Shown: piece after piece, positions 8,975 to 18,242 of the stretch
Position numbering within the stretch: position 1 is the first letter of the stretch
Layout: each line of letters begins with the position of its first letter
Assembly: GCF_900103365.1 (NCBI RefSeq)
Contig: NZ_LT629703.1
Coordinates: 4,946,501 to 5,010,500, forward strand
From: Afipia sp. GAS231
GTDB taxonomy: Bacteria > Pseudomonadota > Alphaproteobacteria > Rhizobiales > Xanthobacteraceae
Reading direction: 5' to 3'
DNA length: 64,000 nucleotides
Made by a program: the position numbers and the translations under genes
Notes under the pieces: model-generated
The model's input: only the letters and a program-made list of their open reading frames with translations
Told to the model about the DNA's origin: nothing
Database searches by the model: none

Positions 8975-9059
8975 ACAAGTATGTCGTCCGGAGGGAAGTC
9001 AGGACTGGCTTTGCAAACGGCATCATTTCCTGCCGCGTGTATTGATGTGAGTTGTGAAA

Positions 9060-10448
9060 ATGGCTGAGTTTGACGTCGATCTGTTTGTCATCGGGGGCGG
9101 TTCGGGCGGAGTTCGCGCCGCCCGCATCGCCGCCGGTCACGGCGCCAAGGTGATAGTCGCCGAAGAGTATCGGATGGGGGGCACCTGCGTGATCCGCGGC
9201 TGCGTGCCGAAGAAATTGTTCGTAATTGGCTCGCACGTTCAGCAAGAGATCGAGGATGCTGCCGGCTTCGGCTGGATCATTCCCGAGGTTAGGTTCGACT
9301 GGCCAACGTTGGTCAGGAACAAGGACAAGGAGATCGCCAGGCTTGAGGCGGCCTACACCACCAATGTGGAGAGGAGTGGCGCGCAGGTGGTCAAGTCGCG
9401 CGCGGTGTTCGAGGATACCCACACGCTGCGGCTCGCCACCGGCCAGACCGTAACTGCGAAATACGTGCTGATCGCCACCGGAGGCGCGCCCAATCACGGC
9501 GCGGCGATCCCCGGCATCGAACACGTGATCTCATCCGACGAGGCGTTCCATCTCCCTGAACTGCCGAAGCGGATAGTGATCCAGGGCGGCGGCTATATTG
9601 CGCTGGAATTCGCTGGCATCTTCGCCGGCTTCGGCGCCGTCGTCACCGTGATCTATCGCGGCGACAATATCCTGCGCGGCTTCGACGAGGACGTCCGCAA
9701 GCACGTCCGCGCCGAGATGGAAAAACAAGGCATCAACATCCTGACCGGCTGCACGATCGATAAGGTCGACAAGCACGGCCGCGAGTTCATCACGCATCTG
9801 TCGAACGGGTCGAGCATCGCCTGCGACAAGGTGATGTTTGCGATCGGCCGGCACCCCAACGTCGCCAATCTCGGGCTAGAGAAATCCGGCGTCGCCATCA
9901 ACCCGAAGAACGGCGGCATTCAGGTCGACGGCTGGTCGAAGACGTCCATCGACAACATCTACGCGATCGGCGACGTCACCCACCGCGTTAACCTTACACC
10001 GGTCGCGATCCGCGAGGGACACGCCTTCGCCGACACCGTGTTCGGCAATCGGAACGTCGCTGTCGACCACGCCACCATCCCGACCGCCGTGTTCTCGCTG
10101 CCGGAAGTCGGCACCGTCGGCCTGACGGAGCAGGAGGCGCGCGCCCAGTTCAGCCAGGTCGACATCTACAAGGCCGTCTTCCGCCCGATCAAGGCGACGA
10201 TGTCGGGCCGCGACACCCGCGTGCTGATGAAACTCGTGGTCGACTGCATCTCCGATCGCGTGCTCGGTTGCCACATTGTTGGCGACTCTGCGGCCGAGAT
10301 CGTGCAGGCGGTCGCCATCGCCGTGAAGATGAAGGCGACCAAGGCCGATTTCGATGCGACCTTCGCGCTGCACCCGACGGCGGCCGAAGAGCTGGTGACT
10401 ATGCGGACGCCATCGGCGCGCCACGTGCGGGAAGCGGCGGCGGAGTAA
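9060..10448 (+). CDS. gor: Glutathione-disulfide reductase
   Basis: A 462-residue FAD/NADPH disulfide reductase. 'FVIGGGSGGVRAAR' binds FAD, the redox pair is Cys43 and Cys48 in 'GGTCVIRGCVPKK', 'IQGGGYIALEFAG' is the NADPH-domain dinucleotide fold, and 'YAIGDV' and the C-terminal 'HPTAAEE' with the active-site His complete the family pattern. It regenerates reduced glutathione in the cytoplasm. Starts at ATG 9060 or an in-frame GTG at 9054; the ATG gives the usual N-terminus. It lies behind the GST terminator with its own upstream region of about 85 bases. High wobble GC compared with the genes to its left suggests a core-genome gene. Confidence 0.96.
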   Translation: MAEFDVDLFVIGGGSGGVRAARIAAGHGAKVIVAEEYRMGGTCVIRGCVPKKLFVIGSHVQQEIEDAAGFGWIIPEVRFDWPTLVRNKDKEIARLEAAYTTNVERSGAQVVKSRAVFEDTHTLRLATGQTVTAKYVLIATGGAPNHGAAIPGIEHVISSDEAFHLPELPKRIVIQGGGYIALEFAGIFAGFGAVVTVIYRGDNILRGFDEDVRKHVRAEMEKQGINILTGCTIDKVDKHGREFITHLSNGSSIACDKVMFAIGRHPNVANLGLEKSGVAINPKNGGIQVDGWSKTSIDNIYAIGDVTHRVNLTPVAIREGHAFADTVFGNRNVAVDHATIPTAVFSLPEVGTVGLTEQEARAQFSQVDIYKAVFRPIKATMSGRDTRVLMKLVVDCISDRVLGCHIVGDSAAEIVQAVAIAVKMKATKADFDATFALHPTAAEELVTMRTPSARHVREAAAE

Positions 10449-10973
10449 CGTAGGCCGGGTTGGCGTCAGCCGGCATTTATGAGCGAAAGAAGTGGTGATT
10501 TAGCATCGGTGGAGTCGCGTTCGGTTCTGAAGCATTGGCGCTAGTCCGCAAGGGCGAGCAATTGATTTCACGAGTGCCGGGCAGGATCTGAAATTCGACG
10601 AGTGCGGAGGATTGTGTGCGTCGGGCGGAGCCAGCGATAAGTATGGCCGTCGGGATGCAGCGATCACCGCTGTCATGCTCTATCTGTCGCGTCGACGACT
10701 CCGGCGTCTAAAACAGCCGCCCATCGGGCGCCTGGTCGTTCCCGGCGATCGATTGGGGGTGGCGCCACTTGCGGGGGCGATCGTGGCCTGCGGAATGCCT
10801 CTGCTCCACGCCGTTGCATGGGTTTGCTGAGCATCGACCACCCGCAAAACGAACCGTCTTCGGAAGGAGACGATTACAAGATCGTCGGCAGAGCCCCGTC
10901 ATTGAACGGAGTCAGAACGGAAAACCGTTTGAATTGAAGCGGATTCCGAGGCATGTCGTCCGGCGTCCCCGCC
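10449..10973. other. Intergenic region without a supported gene
   Basis: About 525 bases between the ends of the convergent gor and adk genes. Open frames here are short and do not resemble known proteins. I see no clear terminator or RNA. It may contain worn gene remnants, but I cannot identify any. Confidence 0.5.
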
Positions 10974-11555
10974 TCACGCTCCGATCGCGTTGCGTATCGC
11001 GGCAGCCACGGCGTCTGCAGCCTGCATCCCGTCGATGCTTCTCAGCACGCTCTTGGATCGATAATAGTCGACCAGTGGTGCGGTTTGCGCTTCATAGGCC
11101 TGCAACCTTAGCGCAAATGTCTCTGGGTTATCGTCGGCACGTTCTTTTCCGCCCTTGGCCTTGGCTTGTGAGGCCCGCGCCATGATCCGATCGATCAGGT
11201 CGTTCGCCACAACTTTAAGCTCAACCGCGGCGTCCAGGTTTTCGCCGCGATCTGCGAGAACCTTGTCCAGTGCAACGGCCTGAGAGACGGTACGCGGAAA
11301 GCCGTCCAGAACGTATCCGGTTTTGACATCTTCACCGTGCAGGCGTTCCGCAACGATACCAACGACGATCTCATCGGATACGAGTTCGCCCCGTTCCATG
11401 ATGGATTCCACGACGTGGCCGATTGGGCTTTTCGATGCAACGGCAGCGCGCAGCATCTCCCCAGTAGACAGATGGGCAATCTTGAGGCGCGAGACGATTT
11501 GCGCTGCTTGCGTTCCCTTTCCAGATCCCGGTGCTCCCAGCAATACCAATCTCAT
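10974..11555 (-). CDS. adk: Adenylate kinase
   Basis: A 193-residue adenylate kinase starting at ATG 11555 with 'MRLVLLGAPGSGKGTQ' (Walker A). 'AHLSTGEMLR' is the AMP-binding segment and 'YVLDGFPRTVSQA' the conserved DGFPR motif. The LID is short and lacks the zinc cysteines. It converts AMP + ATP to 2 ADP. In relatives the housekeeping adk sits in the ribosomal protein cluster; this copy sits 53 bases downstream of ppa, so it is probably an accessory copy. AMP made by the acyl-CoA ligases of this region would be a natural substrate. Upstream reading frame to 11711 is an artefact of openness. Confidence 0.93.
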   Translation of the reverse strand: MRLVLLGAPGSGKGTQAAQIVSRLKIAHLSTGEMLRAAVASKSPIGHVVESIMERGELVSDEIVVGIVAERLHGEDVKTGYVLDGFPRTVSQAVALDKVLADRGENLDAAVELKVVANDLIDRIMARASQAKAKGGKERADDNPETFALRLQAYEAQTAPLVDYYRSKSVLRSIDGMQAADAVAAAIRNAIGA

Positions 11556-11608
11556 TTCAAATTTCTCCCAATGACTGAAACGCGCAAAATGAACGGGCGG
11601 TCGCTTCG

Positions 11609-12157
11609 CTATCGATTTGGGTAGTGAGATTGTTTCCCCGCTCGTTCGATGGCCGCCACGATCAGCCGACGCGCTTCTTCCGGGCCGCCCCAGCCGATCA
11701 GCTTGACCCACTTCCCGGGCTCCAGGTCCTTGTAGTGCTCGAAGAAATGCTGGATCTGCTCGCGCGTAATGGTCGGTAGATCGTTGTAACTGTAAATACT
11801 CTCGTAACGCTTGGTCAGTCGGGGGACCGGGACGGCGATAATCTTCTCGTCCCCGCCACCGTCATCCTGCATCTTGAGGACGCCGATCGGACGAACGTTT
11901 ATAACGGCCCCCGGTATGATCGGACGGGTGTTCGCCACTAGCACGTCTATCGGGTCGCCATCGTCAGACAGGGTGTGCGGCACAAAGCCATAGTTGCCTG
12001 GATAGCGCATCGGCGTGTGCAGAAACCTGTCGACCACAAGCGTTCCGGATGCCTTGTCCATCTCATACTTTATCGGTTCGCCGCCGATCGGAACCTCGAT
12101 GATAACGTTGACGTCATCAGGTGGATTATGGCCGATATGGATCGCATCTATCTGCAT
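11609..12157 (-). CDS. ppa: Inorganic pyrophosphatase (family I)
   Basis: A 182-residue soluble pyrophosphatase. '[16 protein letters not shown]' and '[12 protein letters not shown]' precede the acidic metal-binding signature '[10 protein letters not shown]', all diagnostic of family I. It hydrolyses PPi to two phosphates with Mg2+. It is transcribed just ahead of adk, so PPi and AMP, the two by-products of AMP-forming ligases, are handled by one transcription unit. Housekeeping ppa elsewhere in the genome cannot be excluded. Confidence 0.95.
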   Translation of the reverse strand: MQIDAIHIGHNPPDDVNVIIEVPIGGEPIKYEMDKASGTLVVDRFLHTPMRYPGNYGFVPHTLSDDGDPIDVLVANTRPIIPGAVINVRPIGVLKMQDDGGGDEKIIAVPVPRLTKRYESIYSYNDLPTITREQIQHFFEHYKDLEPGKWVKLIGWGGPEEARRLIVAAIERAGKQSHYPNR

Positions 12158-12216
12158 ATTTCCGGTCTCCCGATCCCGAGGTCATGTTGCTCGCGCCTGC
12201 ACCTGCAGATAGGTGC

Positions 12217-12235
12217 GCGACAGAAAATCTGTCGC
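12217..12235. promoter_or_regulatory. Perfect inverted repeat upstream of ppa
   Basis: GCGACAGA (12217-12224) and TCTGTCGC (12228-12235) are perfectly inverted around AAA, 60 bases upstream of the ppa start. It could be a repressor or activator site for ppa-adk, or a hairpin in the 5' leader. Confidence 0.4.
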
Positions 12236-12299
12236 TGTGTCATCTGCGACTATTTCGACTGTTTGATTTGAAATCTGGACTATCCTGGCTGGCATGAAT

Positions 12300-12313
12300 T
12301 GTATCGCGATACA
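12300..12313. promoter_or_regulatory. 14-bp perfect palindrome TGTATCGCGATACA
   Basis: A spacerless 14-base palindrome between pntB (ends 12350) and ppa (starts 12157). It is typical in length and symmetry for a dimeric regulator site and would lie in the ppa-adk promoter region. The half-site TGTATCG recurs on the minus strand near 517-523, though that may be chance. Confidence 0.4.
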
Positions 12314-12349
12314 GAAACGCGGGTGACCGATCAGTGATTTATTGGCCGC

Positions 12350-13747
12350 TTACATCGCCTTGACGATGCTCTCGGTCACCTTCTTGGCGTCGCCGAGCAG
12401 CATCATGGTGTTGTCGCGGTAGAACAGCGGATTGTCGATGCCGGCATAACCCGACGCCAGCGAGCGCTTGATGAACATCACGGTGCCGGCCTTCCAGACC
12501 TGCAACACCGGCATGCCGTAGATCGGCGAGGTCTTGTCGTCCTCGGCCGCCGGGTTGGTAACGTCGTTGGCGCCGATCACGAAGGCGATGTCGGCCTGGG
12601 CGAATTCGGAGTTGATGTCCTCGAGTTCGAACACCTCGTCATAGGGCACGTTGGCTTCCGCCAGCAGCACGTTCATGTGGCCGGGCATGCGGCCGGCGAC
12701 CGGGTGAATCGCATACTTCACCTCGACGCCTTCCTTCTTCAGGATGTCGCCCATTTCGCGCAGCGCGTGCTGGGCCTGCGCCACCGCCATGCCGTAGCCG
12801 GGCACGATGATGACCTTCTGCGCATTCTTCATGATGAACGCCGCATCGTCGGCCGAGCCGAGTTTGACGGGCTTCTGTTCACCGCCGCCACCGCCGGCCA
12901 CGGCGGTTTCGCCGCCGAAGCCGCCGAGGATGACCGAGATAAAGGACCGGTTCATGGCGTGGCACATGATGTAGGACAGGATCGCGCCGGAAGAGCCGAC
13001 CAGCGCGCCGGTGATGATCAGCGCGGAGTTACCCAGCGTGAAGCCGATGCCGGCTGCGGCCCAGCCGGAATAGGAGTTCAGCATCGAGATCACGACCGGC
13101 ATGTCGGCGCCGCCGATCGGGATGATCAGGAGCGCGCCGAGCACCAGCGCCAGGATCGTGATCAGCCAGAAGTCGAGCGCAGAGCCCGAGATCACCAGGC
13201 CGACGATGAAGAACACCAGCGCCAGCCCGAGCGCGATGTTGATGATGTGACGCGCCGGCAGGATGATCGGTGCGCCGCTCATGCGGCCCGACAATTTCAG
13301 GAACGCGATCACCGAGCCGGTAAACGTCAAGGCGCCGATCGCGACGCCGAGCGACATTTCGACCAGGCTCTGGGCGTGGATGTGCCCAGGCGTGCCGATG
13401 TCGAATGCCTCGGGCGCATAGAACGCGCCGGCGGCGACCAGCACCGCGGCCATGCCGACCAGCGAGTGGAACGCGGCGACCAGTTCCGGCATCGAGGTCA
13501 TCGGCACCCGGCGCGCGATCACGGCGCCGATGCCGCCGCCGATGGCGATGCCGAGAATGACCAGGATCCAGGCAAGACCGTCCGCCGGCGGATGCGCCGC
13601 GAGCGTGGTCGCAACCGCGATCGCCATGCCGATCATGCCGAAGAAATTGCCCTGGCGCGACGAGGCGGGGCTGGACAACCCGCGCAGCGCCAGGATGAAC
13701 AGGACGCCGGCGATGAGATAGAATACTGCGGCCAGATTGGCGTTCAT
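12350..13747 (-). CDS. pntB: NAD(P) transhydrogenase subunit beta
   Basis: A 465-residue subunit with about nine membrane helices in the first 280 residues, then the soluble NADP(H)-binding domain III. 'KVIIVPGYGMAVAQAQHAL' and 'FVIGANDVTNPAAEDDK' are the hallmark domain III motifs, and 'GMPVLQVWKAGTVMFIKRS' follows. It couples proton entry to hydride transfer from NADH to NADP+. It is third in the minus-strand unit pntAA-pntAB-pntB. Codon use is strongly GC-biased, unlike nearby accessory genes, suggesting a core gene. Confidence 0.96.
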   Translation of the reverse strand: MNANLAAVFYLIAGVLFILALRGLSSPASSRQGNFFGMIGMAIAVATTLAAHPPADGLAWILVILGIAIGGGIGAVIARRVPMTSMPELVAAFHSLVGMAAVLVAAGAFYAPEAFDIGTPGHIHAQSLVEMSLGVAIGALTFTGSVIAFLKLSGRMSGAPIILPARHIINIALGLALVFFIVGLVISGSALDFWLITILALVLGALLIIPIGGADMPVVISMLNSYSGWAAAGIGFTLGNSALIITGALVGSSGAILSYIMCHAMNRSFISVILGGFGGETAVAGGGGGEQKPVKLGSADDAAFIMKNAQKVIIVPGYGMAVAQAQHALREMGDILKKEGVEVKYAIHPVAGRMPGHMNVLLAEANVPYDEVFELEDINSEFAQADIAFVIGANDVTNPAAEDDKTSPIYGMPVLQVWKAGTVMFIKRSLASGYAGIDNPLFYRDNTMMLLGDAKKVTESIVKAM

Positions 13748-13800
13748 CTAGAGGTCCCCATTGTCTTCGTCACCGCGAGGTGCGCGCCGATCGCTCTCAT

Positions 13801-14118
13801 CTACTTGGCCTTCTTCTTGTACATCGCCAGCATGCGCTGGGTGACAAGGAAGCCGCCGAAAATATTCACGCAGGCGAAGATCAGCGCGATGAAGCCGAAG
13901 CCCCGCGCCCAGCCCGAGCCGCTCGAGATCATGCCGACACCGACCGCGAGCAGCGCGCCGACCACGATCACCGAAGAGATCGCATTCGTCACCGACATCA
14001 GCGGCGTATGCAGCGCCGGGGTCACCGACCAGACCACGAAATAGCCGACGAACACGGCGAGGACGAAAATCGAAAGCCGGAATACAAAGGGATCGACGAC
14101 TTGGGCGAGGTGCTCCAT
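13801..14118 (-). CDS. pntAB: NAD(P) transhydrogenase subunit alpha part 2 (membrane)
   Basis: A 105-residue membrane protein, start ATG 14118, with three to four hydrophobic segments including '[18 protein letters not shown]'. It contains '[23 protein letters not shown]', characteristic of domain II of the alpha chain. It is encoded separately from the soluble part, as in Rhodospirillum rubrum. It lies 11 bases after pntAA and 53 bases before pntB in one unit. The open frame upstream to 14211 overlaps pntAA and is not used. Confidence 0.93.
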   Translation of the reverse strand: MEHLAQVVDPFVFRLSIFVLAVFVGYFVVWSVTPALHTPLMSVTNAISSVIVVGALLAVGVGMISSGSGWARGFGFIALIFACVNIFGGFLVTQRMLAMYKKKAK

Positions 14119-14129
14119 GGCTTCTCTCC

Positions 14130-15257
14130 TTACGCTTTCGGCTGGAAGTTCGGGTGGATGACGGCGCCGTCCTTGGTCAGCGCGGTCGCCTTGACCAGAT
14201 CGTCGTCCCAATTCACGGCGAGCGTCTTGTTCGCCTTGTCGATCAGGGTTTCGATGAAGTTGAACAAATTGCGTGCATACAGGCTCGAGGCGGATTGCGC
14301 GACGCGACCCGCCACGTTGGTATAGCCGACGATCTTGATGCCATCGATGTCCGCGACCTCACCGGCCCTGGCGCCTTCGACATTGCCGCCGCGTTCGACG
14401 GCAAGATCGACCAGCACCGAACCGGGCTTCATCGACTTCACCATCTCGGCGCTGACGAGCTTTGGCGCCGGCCGGCCCGGGATCAGGGCGGTCGTGATCA
14501 CGATGTCCTGTTTCTTGATATGTTCGGCGGTGAGCGCGGCCTGCTTGGCCTGATACTCTTTCGACATTTCCTTGGCGTAGCCGCCGGCGGTCTGGGCGTT
14601 CTTGAATTCCTCGTCCTCGACCGCGAGAAATTTGGCGCCGAGCGATTCGACCTGTTCCTTGGTCGCCGGCCGCACGTCGGTTGCGGTGACGACCGCGCCA
14701 AGCCGGCGCGCGGTCGCAATCGCCTGCAGACCGGCAACGCCGACGCCCATCACGAAGACCTTTGCCGCCGGAATGGTGCCGGCCGCGGTCATCATCATCG
14801 GAAAAGCGCGGCCAAAAGCTTCCGCCGCCTCGATCACGGCGCGATAACCGGCGAGGTTGGCCTGGCTCGACAACACGTCCATCACCTGCGCGCGGGTGAT
14901 GCGCGGCATCAATTCCATCGCAAACGCCGAGATGCCTGCATCCGCCATCGCCTTCAGCGCTGCGTCGTTGCCATAGGGATCCATGATGGCGATGACCAGC
15001 GCGCCGCGCTTGTATTGTGCAAGCTCCGAGGCCTCCGGCCGTTTCACCTTGATGATGATGTCGGCATCCTTGAGTGCATCCGCACTGACGGTGGCGCCGA
15101 CCGCCGTGAAGTCTCCGTCCGGCAGGCCCGACTTGATGCCCGCGCCCGGTTCGATCGCGATATCGACGCCCAGCGCCTTGAACTTTTTCACGGTGTCGGG
15201 CGAAACGGCGACCCGCGGTTCCGACGGATCGATTTCCTTGGCAACGGCAATCTTCAT
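14130..15257 (-). CDS. pntAA: NAD(P) transhydrogenase subunit alpha part 1
   Basis: A 375-residue soluble domain I, the NAD(H)-binding subunit. '[22 protein letters not shown]' is the standard start, '[24 protein letters not shown]' the NAD-binding Rossmann motif, and '[16 protein letters not shown]' the following loop; '[14 protein letters not shown]' is also typical of the alanine dehydrogenase/PNT family. With PntAB and PntB it forms the proton-translocating transhydrogenase supplying NADPH. First gene of its operon; its promoter must lie in 15258-15580. Confidence 0.95.
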   Translation of the reverse strand: MKIAVAKEIDPSEPRVAVSPDTVKKFKALGVDIAIEPGAGIKSGLPDGDFTAVGATVSADALKDADIIIKVKRPEASELAQYKRGALVIAIMDPYGNDAALKAMADAGISAFAMELMPRITRAQVMDVLSSQANLAGYRAVIEAAEAFGRAFPMMMTAAGTIPAAKVFVMGVGVAGLQAIATARRLGAVVTATDVRPATKEQVESLGAKFLAVEDEEFKNAQTAGGYAKEMSKEYQAKQAALTAEHIKKQDIVITTALIPGRPAPKLVSAEMVKSMKPGSVLVDLAVERGGNVEGARAGEVADIDGIKIVGYTNVAGRVAQSASSLYARNLFNFIETLIDKANKTLAVNWDDDLVKATALTKDGAVIHPNFQPKA

Positions 15258-15580
15258 GGGGCCTCCGGCGGCGCTGGAAATGCTGATTCAGGAACCCGCG
15301 GAAGCATTTGAGTCGCCGTAAAAATGCTGTTCCGATCGCTTATTTCAAAGGCATTTCGTTGCGTTGCATTCCGTCGCAGGCGGGGTTGCAAGGCTCGTTC
15401 CGGTGCGATCGCCCGGCCGTAAAGTCCAACTTGAACCGGCCCGCATGACATTCTATTAGTCTGCAACAAGCTCGTCGGCCGAAATCGATGTACTTTAAGC
15501 TTTCCCGGTCTCCGCGAACTGCTAAAGCGGTCAGAATTATTTCGCTTCAGAACGCAACCCCGATTGTTGAAAGAATTGCA
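15258..15580. other. Divergent intergenic region between pntAA and a TetR gene
   Basis: About 323 bases holding the outward promoters of pntAA (minus) and the TetR gene (plus). A frame is open upstream of the TetR start from 15488 but its content is not TetR-like. I see no clear inverted repeat. Confidence 0.5.
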
Positions 15581-16216
15581 ATGGCGAGAAGGATCGCAGC
15601 CAAAGGTCGTGCTCCAAAAGTGAAAAAGGCACGAAAGGGGCCGGACCGTCGTAAGCAGATCATCGCCGCTGCATCGGAGTTGTTTGCGAGCAAAGGATTT
15701 GAAGGCACCTCGATACGGGACATCGCCGCGGCATCCGGAGTTCTGTCCGGATCTCTCTACTATCACTTTCCATCGAAGGAGGATCTGCTCTTTACCGTCC
15801 ATCAGGAAAGCCTCACCGCAATGCGGCAACAGGTGGAGGCCGCCATTGCTGGCATCTCGGAGCCGTGGCAACGCCTCGAGGAGGCGATCGTTGCGCATTG
15901 TCATGTTTTGCTCGGAGGAAGCGTGACCCGCGCAATCCTTATGCCTCCGCGCTACTACACGTTTCCGGGAGTCAAAAAACTGGTTCGCCAAAGGGACGAG
16001 TACGAGCAGATCTTTGCTGGGCTCATCGACGATCTGCCGTTGTCGAGTAGGTGTGACCGTCATGCGTTCAGGCTCGCTCTTCTTGGCGCAATGAACTGGA
16101 CTGTGTTCTGGTTCGAATCGAGCGGGCGTTTGAAGATCGAGGAGGTCGGACGGCAGATCGCGCTTATGGTTCGTGGTGCTGAGTCGAGCCATTCGAAGGG
16201 GAAAAAGCGCAGTTGA
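15581..16216 (+). CDS. TetR/AcrR-family transcriptional regulator
   Basis: About 211 residues from ATG 15581. After a basic leader the DNA-binding domain reads 'RRKQIIAAASELFASKGFEG', then 'ASGVLSGSLYYHFPSKEDLL', close to the recognition helices of acyl-CoA-responsive TetR proteins. The C-domain contains 'MNWTVFWFESSGRLKIEEV', shared in pattern with the TetR at 59922-60566 ('LSWSLFWFKKER'). An upstream in-frame start at 15488 is possible but would add an unusual leader. It lies beside the PHA/acyl-CoA cluster, its most likely target. Not known: the ligand. Confidence 0.85.
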   Translation: MARRIAAKGRAPKVKKARKGPDRRKQIIAAASELFASKGFEGTSIRDIAAASGVLSGSLYYHFPSKEDLLFTVHQESLTAMRQQVEAAIAGISEPWQRLEEAIVAHCHVLLGGSVTRAILMPPRYYTFPGVKKLVRQRDEYEQIFAGLIDDLPLSSRCDRHAFRLALLGAMNWTVFWFESSGRLKIEEVGRQIALMVRGAESSHSKGKKRS

Positions 16217-16341
16217 CATATGGATCGCGCAATGACGAATTTCGGTGCTGCTCACGGTTCCGATAGTCATGCCCGTTTGTTTTCCGAAACTCTGACCTAT
16301 CGGAGCCAGGGAGTTGCGGCATCGCAACGCTCTATTCGCGA

Positions 16342-17625
16342 TTACGCCGCCCAATGGTTCGCTCCGTTTCCGAACGTTTCCCGAGCCTCGATCGTTGAAA
16401 CCGTGCGGGTCCCCCGGATATTTGCCGCAACGTTGAGCAGCCAGCTTGCGTCGACCAGATTGGCAGTAGCCGGCGCGAGTATCTTGAATATCCTGTTTCT
16501 CTGATATTCAAACCATTCGACCGCCATGAACGTCGCTGTAATGGTGTCCGCAGCGAAGGTCGGCAATGGCATGCGGGCTTGACGCGCGTTGATCATCTCC
16601 AACGTGCGGTTTGGGCACGTACGCCTGCCGTCACCGTCGGCTAGTGCCGCGCCGAGCGCGGAACCAATACGATAAAGGGCGTCCCGAGCGGCACTTAACA
16701 CGGTGTCGCAATTTATAAATCCGTGGAATTGCCCCGGGTAGTGCAGCAATTCCACCGGCACTCCCGCCTCCCGCAGCAATTGCGTGTAAGCCAAACCATC
16801 GTCGCGAATAGGATCAAAACCGGCAGTGACAACAAGCGCTGGCGCCAGTCCGCTAAAATCCTTGCCATAGGCGGGCGACAGGCGAGAATCTCGATAGTTC
16901 ACGTTGTCCCCGACGACCGATCTGACCCAATCAATCACCTCCGCCGTAAGCAGATAGCCGCTCGCGTTGTCGGCCTTCGACGCGGGCTCGTCAGCCAAAT
17001 TTGTTGCGGGATAAATCAGAACTTGCAGGCGCAGGGCGGGGAGCCCCCGCTTCCCGAATTGCTGCGCCAGAGCGGCGGCCAAATTGCCTCCCGCGGAGTC
17101 GCCGCCTATCGCAACGCTCGTTGGGTCGATTCCGAACTGCGGCCCGTTCTTGAAAATCCACTCGATCGCGGTCATGCCGTCCTCGCGTCCCGCATAGAGG
17201 TCGTGCTCCGGCGCAAGTCGATAATCCACGGCTACCACGGCGCATCCTGCGGTATTGGCGATGCTACGGCAGATGGAATCCGTCGTGCCCGCTTCACCGA
17301 TCAGAAACGCGCCGCCGTGAAACCACACGAAGGCAGGGCGCGCCCGGCCGTCTCCTCCTGCGGGGAAATAGATCCTCAGCTTGATTGGCCCGGAAGGACT
17401 GTCGATGACGACTTGGTCGATGTGTCCCACAGGATCCCGCCGGCCGACCGCGAGAGCGAAATATCGCCAACGTAATCGAAGTTGGGCCAGCGTGTATGAT
17501 CGCAACGGGCGCCAAGCCACGAGATTGAAAATGCGGAGAAAGGTTCGCGCCTCGGGGTCGGGGCGCGGTGTCTTCATTGCGCCAGGCATGCCCATTGTTG
17601 AGACATCGATACGATTGGCATTCAT
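16342..17625 (-). CDS. Alpha/beta hydrolase of the HSL esterase family with C-terminal extension
   Basis: About 427 residues. 'WFHGGAFLIG' supplies the oxyanion-hole HGG (near 103-105), 'GGDSAGGNLA' the nucleophile Ser177, 'AGFDPIRDDG' the Asp and 'PGQFHGF' the His of the triad. It should hydrolyse short esters or lactones. The fold normally ends around 'ALYRIGSALGAAL'; here about 90 more residues follow with no recognised domain, including 'WFEYQRNRIFKILAP'. Frame is open to 17694; the ATG at 17625 gives a reasonable leader. It is divergent from the PHA cluster and convergent with the TetR gene. Confidence 0.82.
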   Translation of the reverse strand: MNANRIDVSTMGMPGAMKTPRPDPEARTFLRIFNLVAWRPLRSYTLAQLRLRWRYFALAVGRRDPVGHIDQVVIDSPSGPIKLRIYFPAGGDGRARPAFVWFHGGAFLIGEAGTTDSICRSIANTAGCAVVAVDYRLAPEHDLYAGREDGMTAIEWIFKNGPQFGIDPTSVAIGGDSAGGNLAAALAQQFGKRGLPALRLQVLIYPATNLADEPASKADNASGYLLTAEVIDWVRSVVGDNVNYRDSRLSPAYGKDFSGLAPALVVTAGFDPIRDDGLAYTQLLREAGVPVELLHYPGQFHGFINCDTVLSAARDALYRIGSALGAALADGDGRRTCPNRTLEMINARQARMPLPTFAADTITATFMAVEWFEYQRNRIFKILAPATANLVDASWLLNVAANIRGTRTVSTIEARETFGNGANHWAA

Positions 17626-17825
17626 TCTTGCAAATCCAGTCTCTGGCCCCGGGGCCCCAAAATCGAGCCTGCAATTTCCGCTCTTGCTAATCAATCAAGC
17701 GAACGATAGATTAATAAATAAGCGCTGCATAGCCGGCGAGCGGCATTTTGTGTGCCGATTAAAAGCGATTTCGGGAAGGATTCGGGGAGAGAAGGATATC
17801 TCTCCGAAAAAAGGAGAGTACGAAG

Positions 17826-18227
17826 TTGAGCGACGGACCGAACTTCGACATCGCTGGCGTTTGGCGTGATTTCCTAAGCCAATGGGAAACAGCCGGAAAT
17901 TCCCTGGGTGGCCAGGCCATGGGTACGCCGGAATTCAGCAAAGCGATGAATCAAGCGGGCAATCTGTCTGCGGCTACGCAACATTTCTTCGCGGAGATCA
18001 GCGCTAAATACCTGTCTTCGCTCAATCTTCCGAGCCGTGCCGACATAACCGCGCTCGGCGATAGGATGCAATCGATCGAGGGGCGCCTAGACGAGGTCTT
18101 GTCGTTGCTGCGAGATTCGACCGGGCTTGATCCGGCCGGCGCGGCGCCCTCGATCCGGCCGACACGAAACCGCAAGCCGCCCGAGGCCGCAAATCAAGCT
18201 GTTGTTCACCCCGACCAGCGCACGTAA
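17826..18227 (+). CDS. PhaE-like poly(3-hydroxyalkanoate) synthase-associated protein
   Basis: A 133-residue protein starting at a TTG at 17826 with a good AAGGAG site 8-14 bases before. It is mostly helical, and the stretch 'SLNLPSRADITALGDRMQSI' followed by 'EGRLDEVLSLL' is the motif at the end of PhaE-type subunits of class III PHA synthases. It is much shorter than typical PhaE (around 350 residues). It ends 15 bases before the phaC gene, so it is probably the synthase partner, binding PhaC or the granule surface. A Pro/Arg-rich tail follows residue 100. Confidence 0.72.
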   Translation: MSDGPNFDIAGVWRDFLSQWETAGNSLGGQAMGTPEFSKAMNQAGNLSAATQHFFAEISAKYLSSLNLPSRADITALGDRMQSIEGRLDEVLSLLRDSTGLDPAGAAPSIRPTRNRKPPEAANQAVVHPDQRT

Positions 18228-18242
18228 AGCAGGGCTCGTCTC

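Noticed and set aside
10612..10830. 72-codon frame after gor
   Set aside because: No ribosome-binding site, biased composition, no recognisable family.
12677..14044. 455-codon plus-strand frame
   Set aside because: Antisense to pntB and pntAB with a low-complexity Arg/Asp/His composition; the minus-strand genes are certain.
14154..15311. 385-codon plus-strand frame
   Set aside because: Antisense to pntAA; no recognisable domain.
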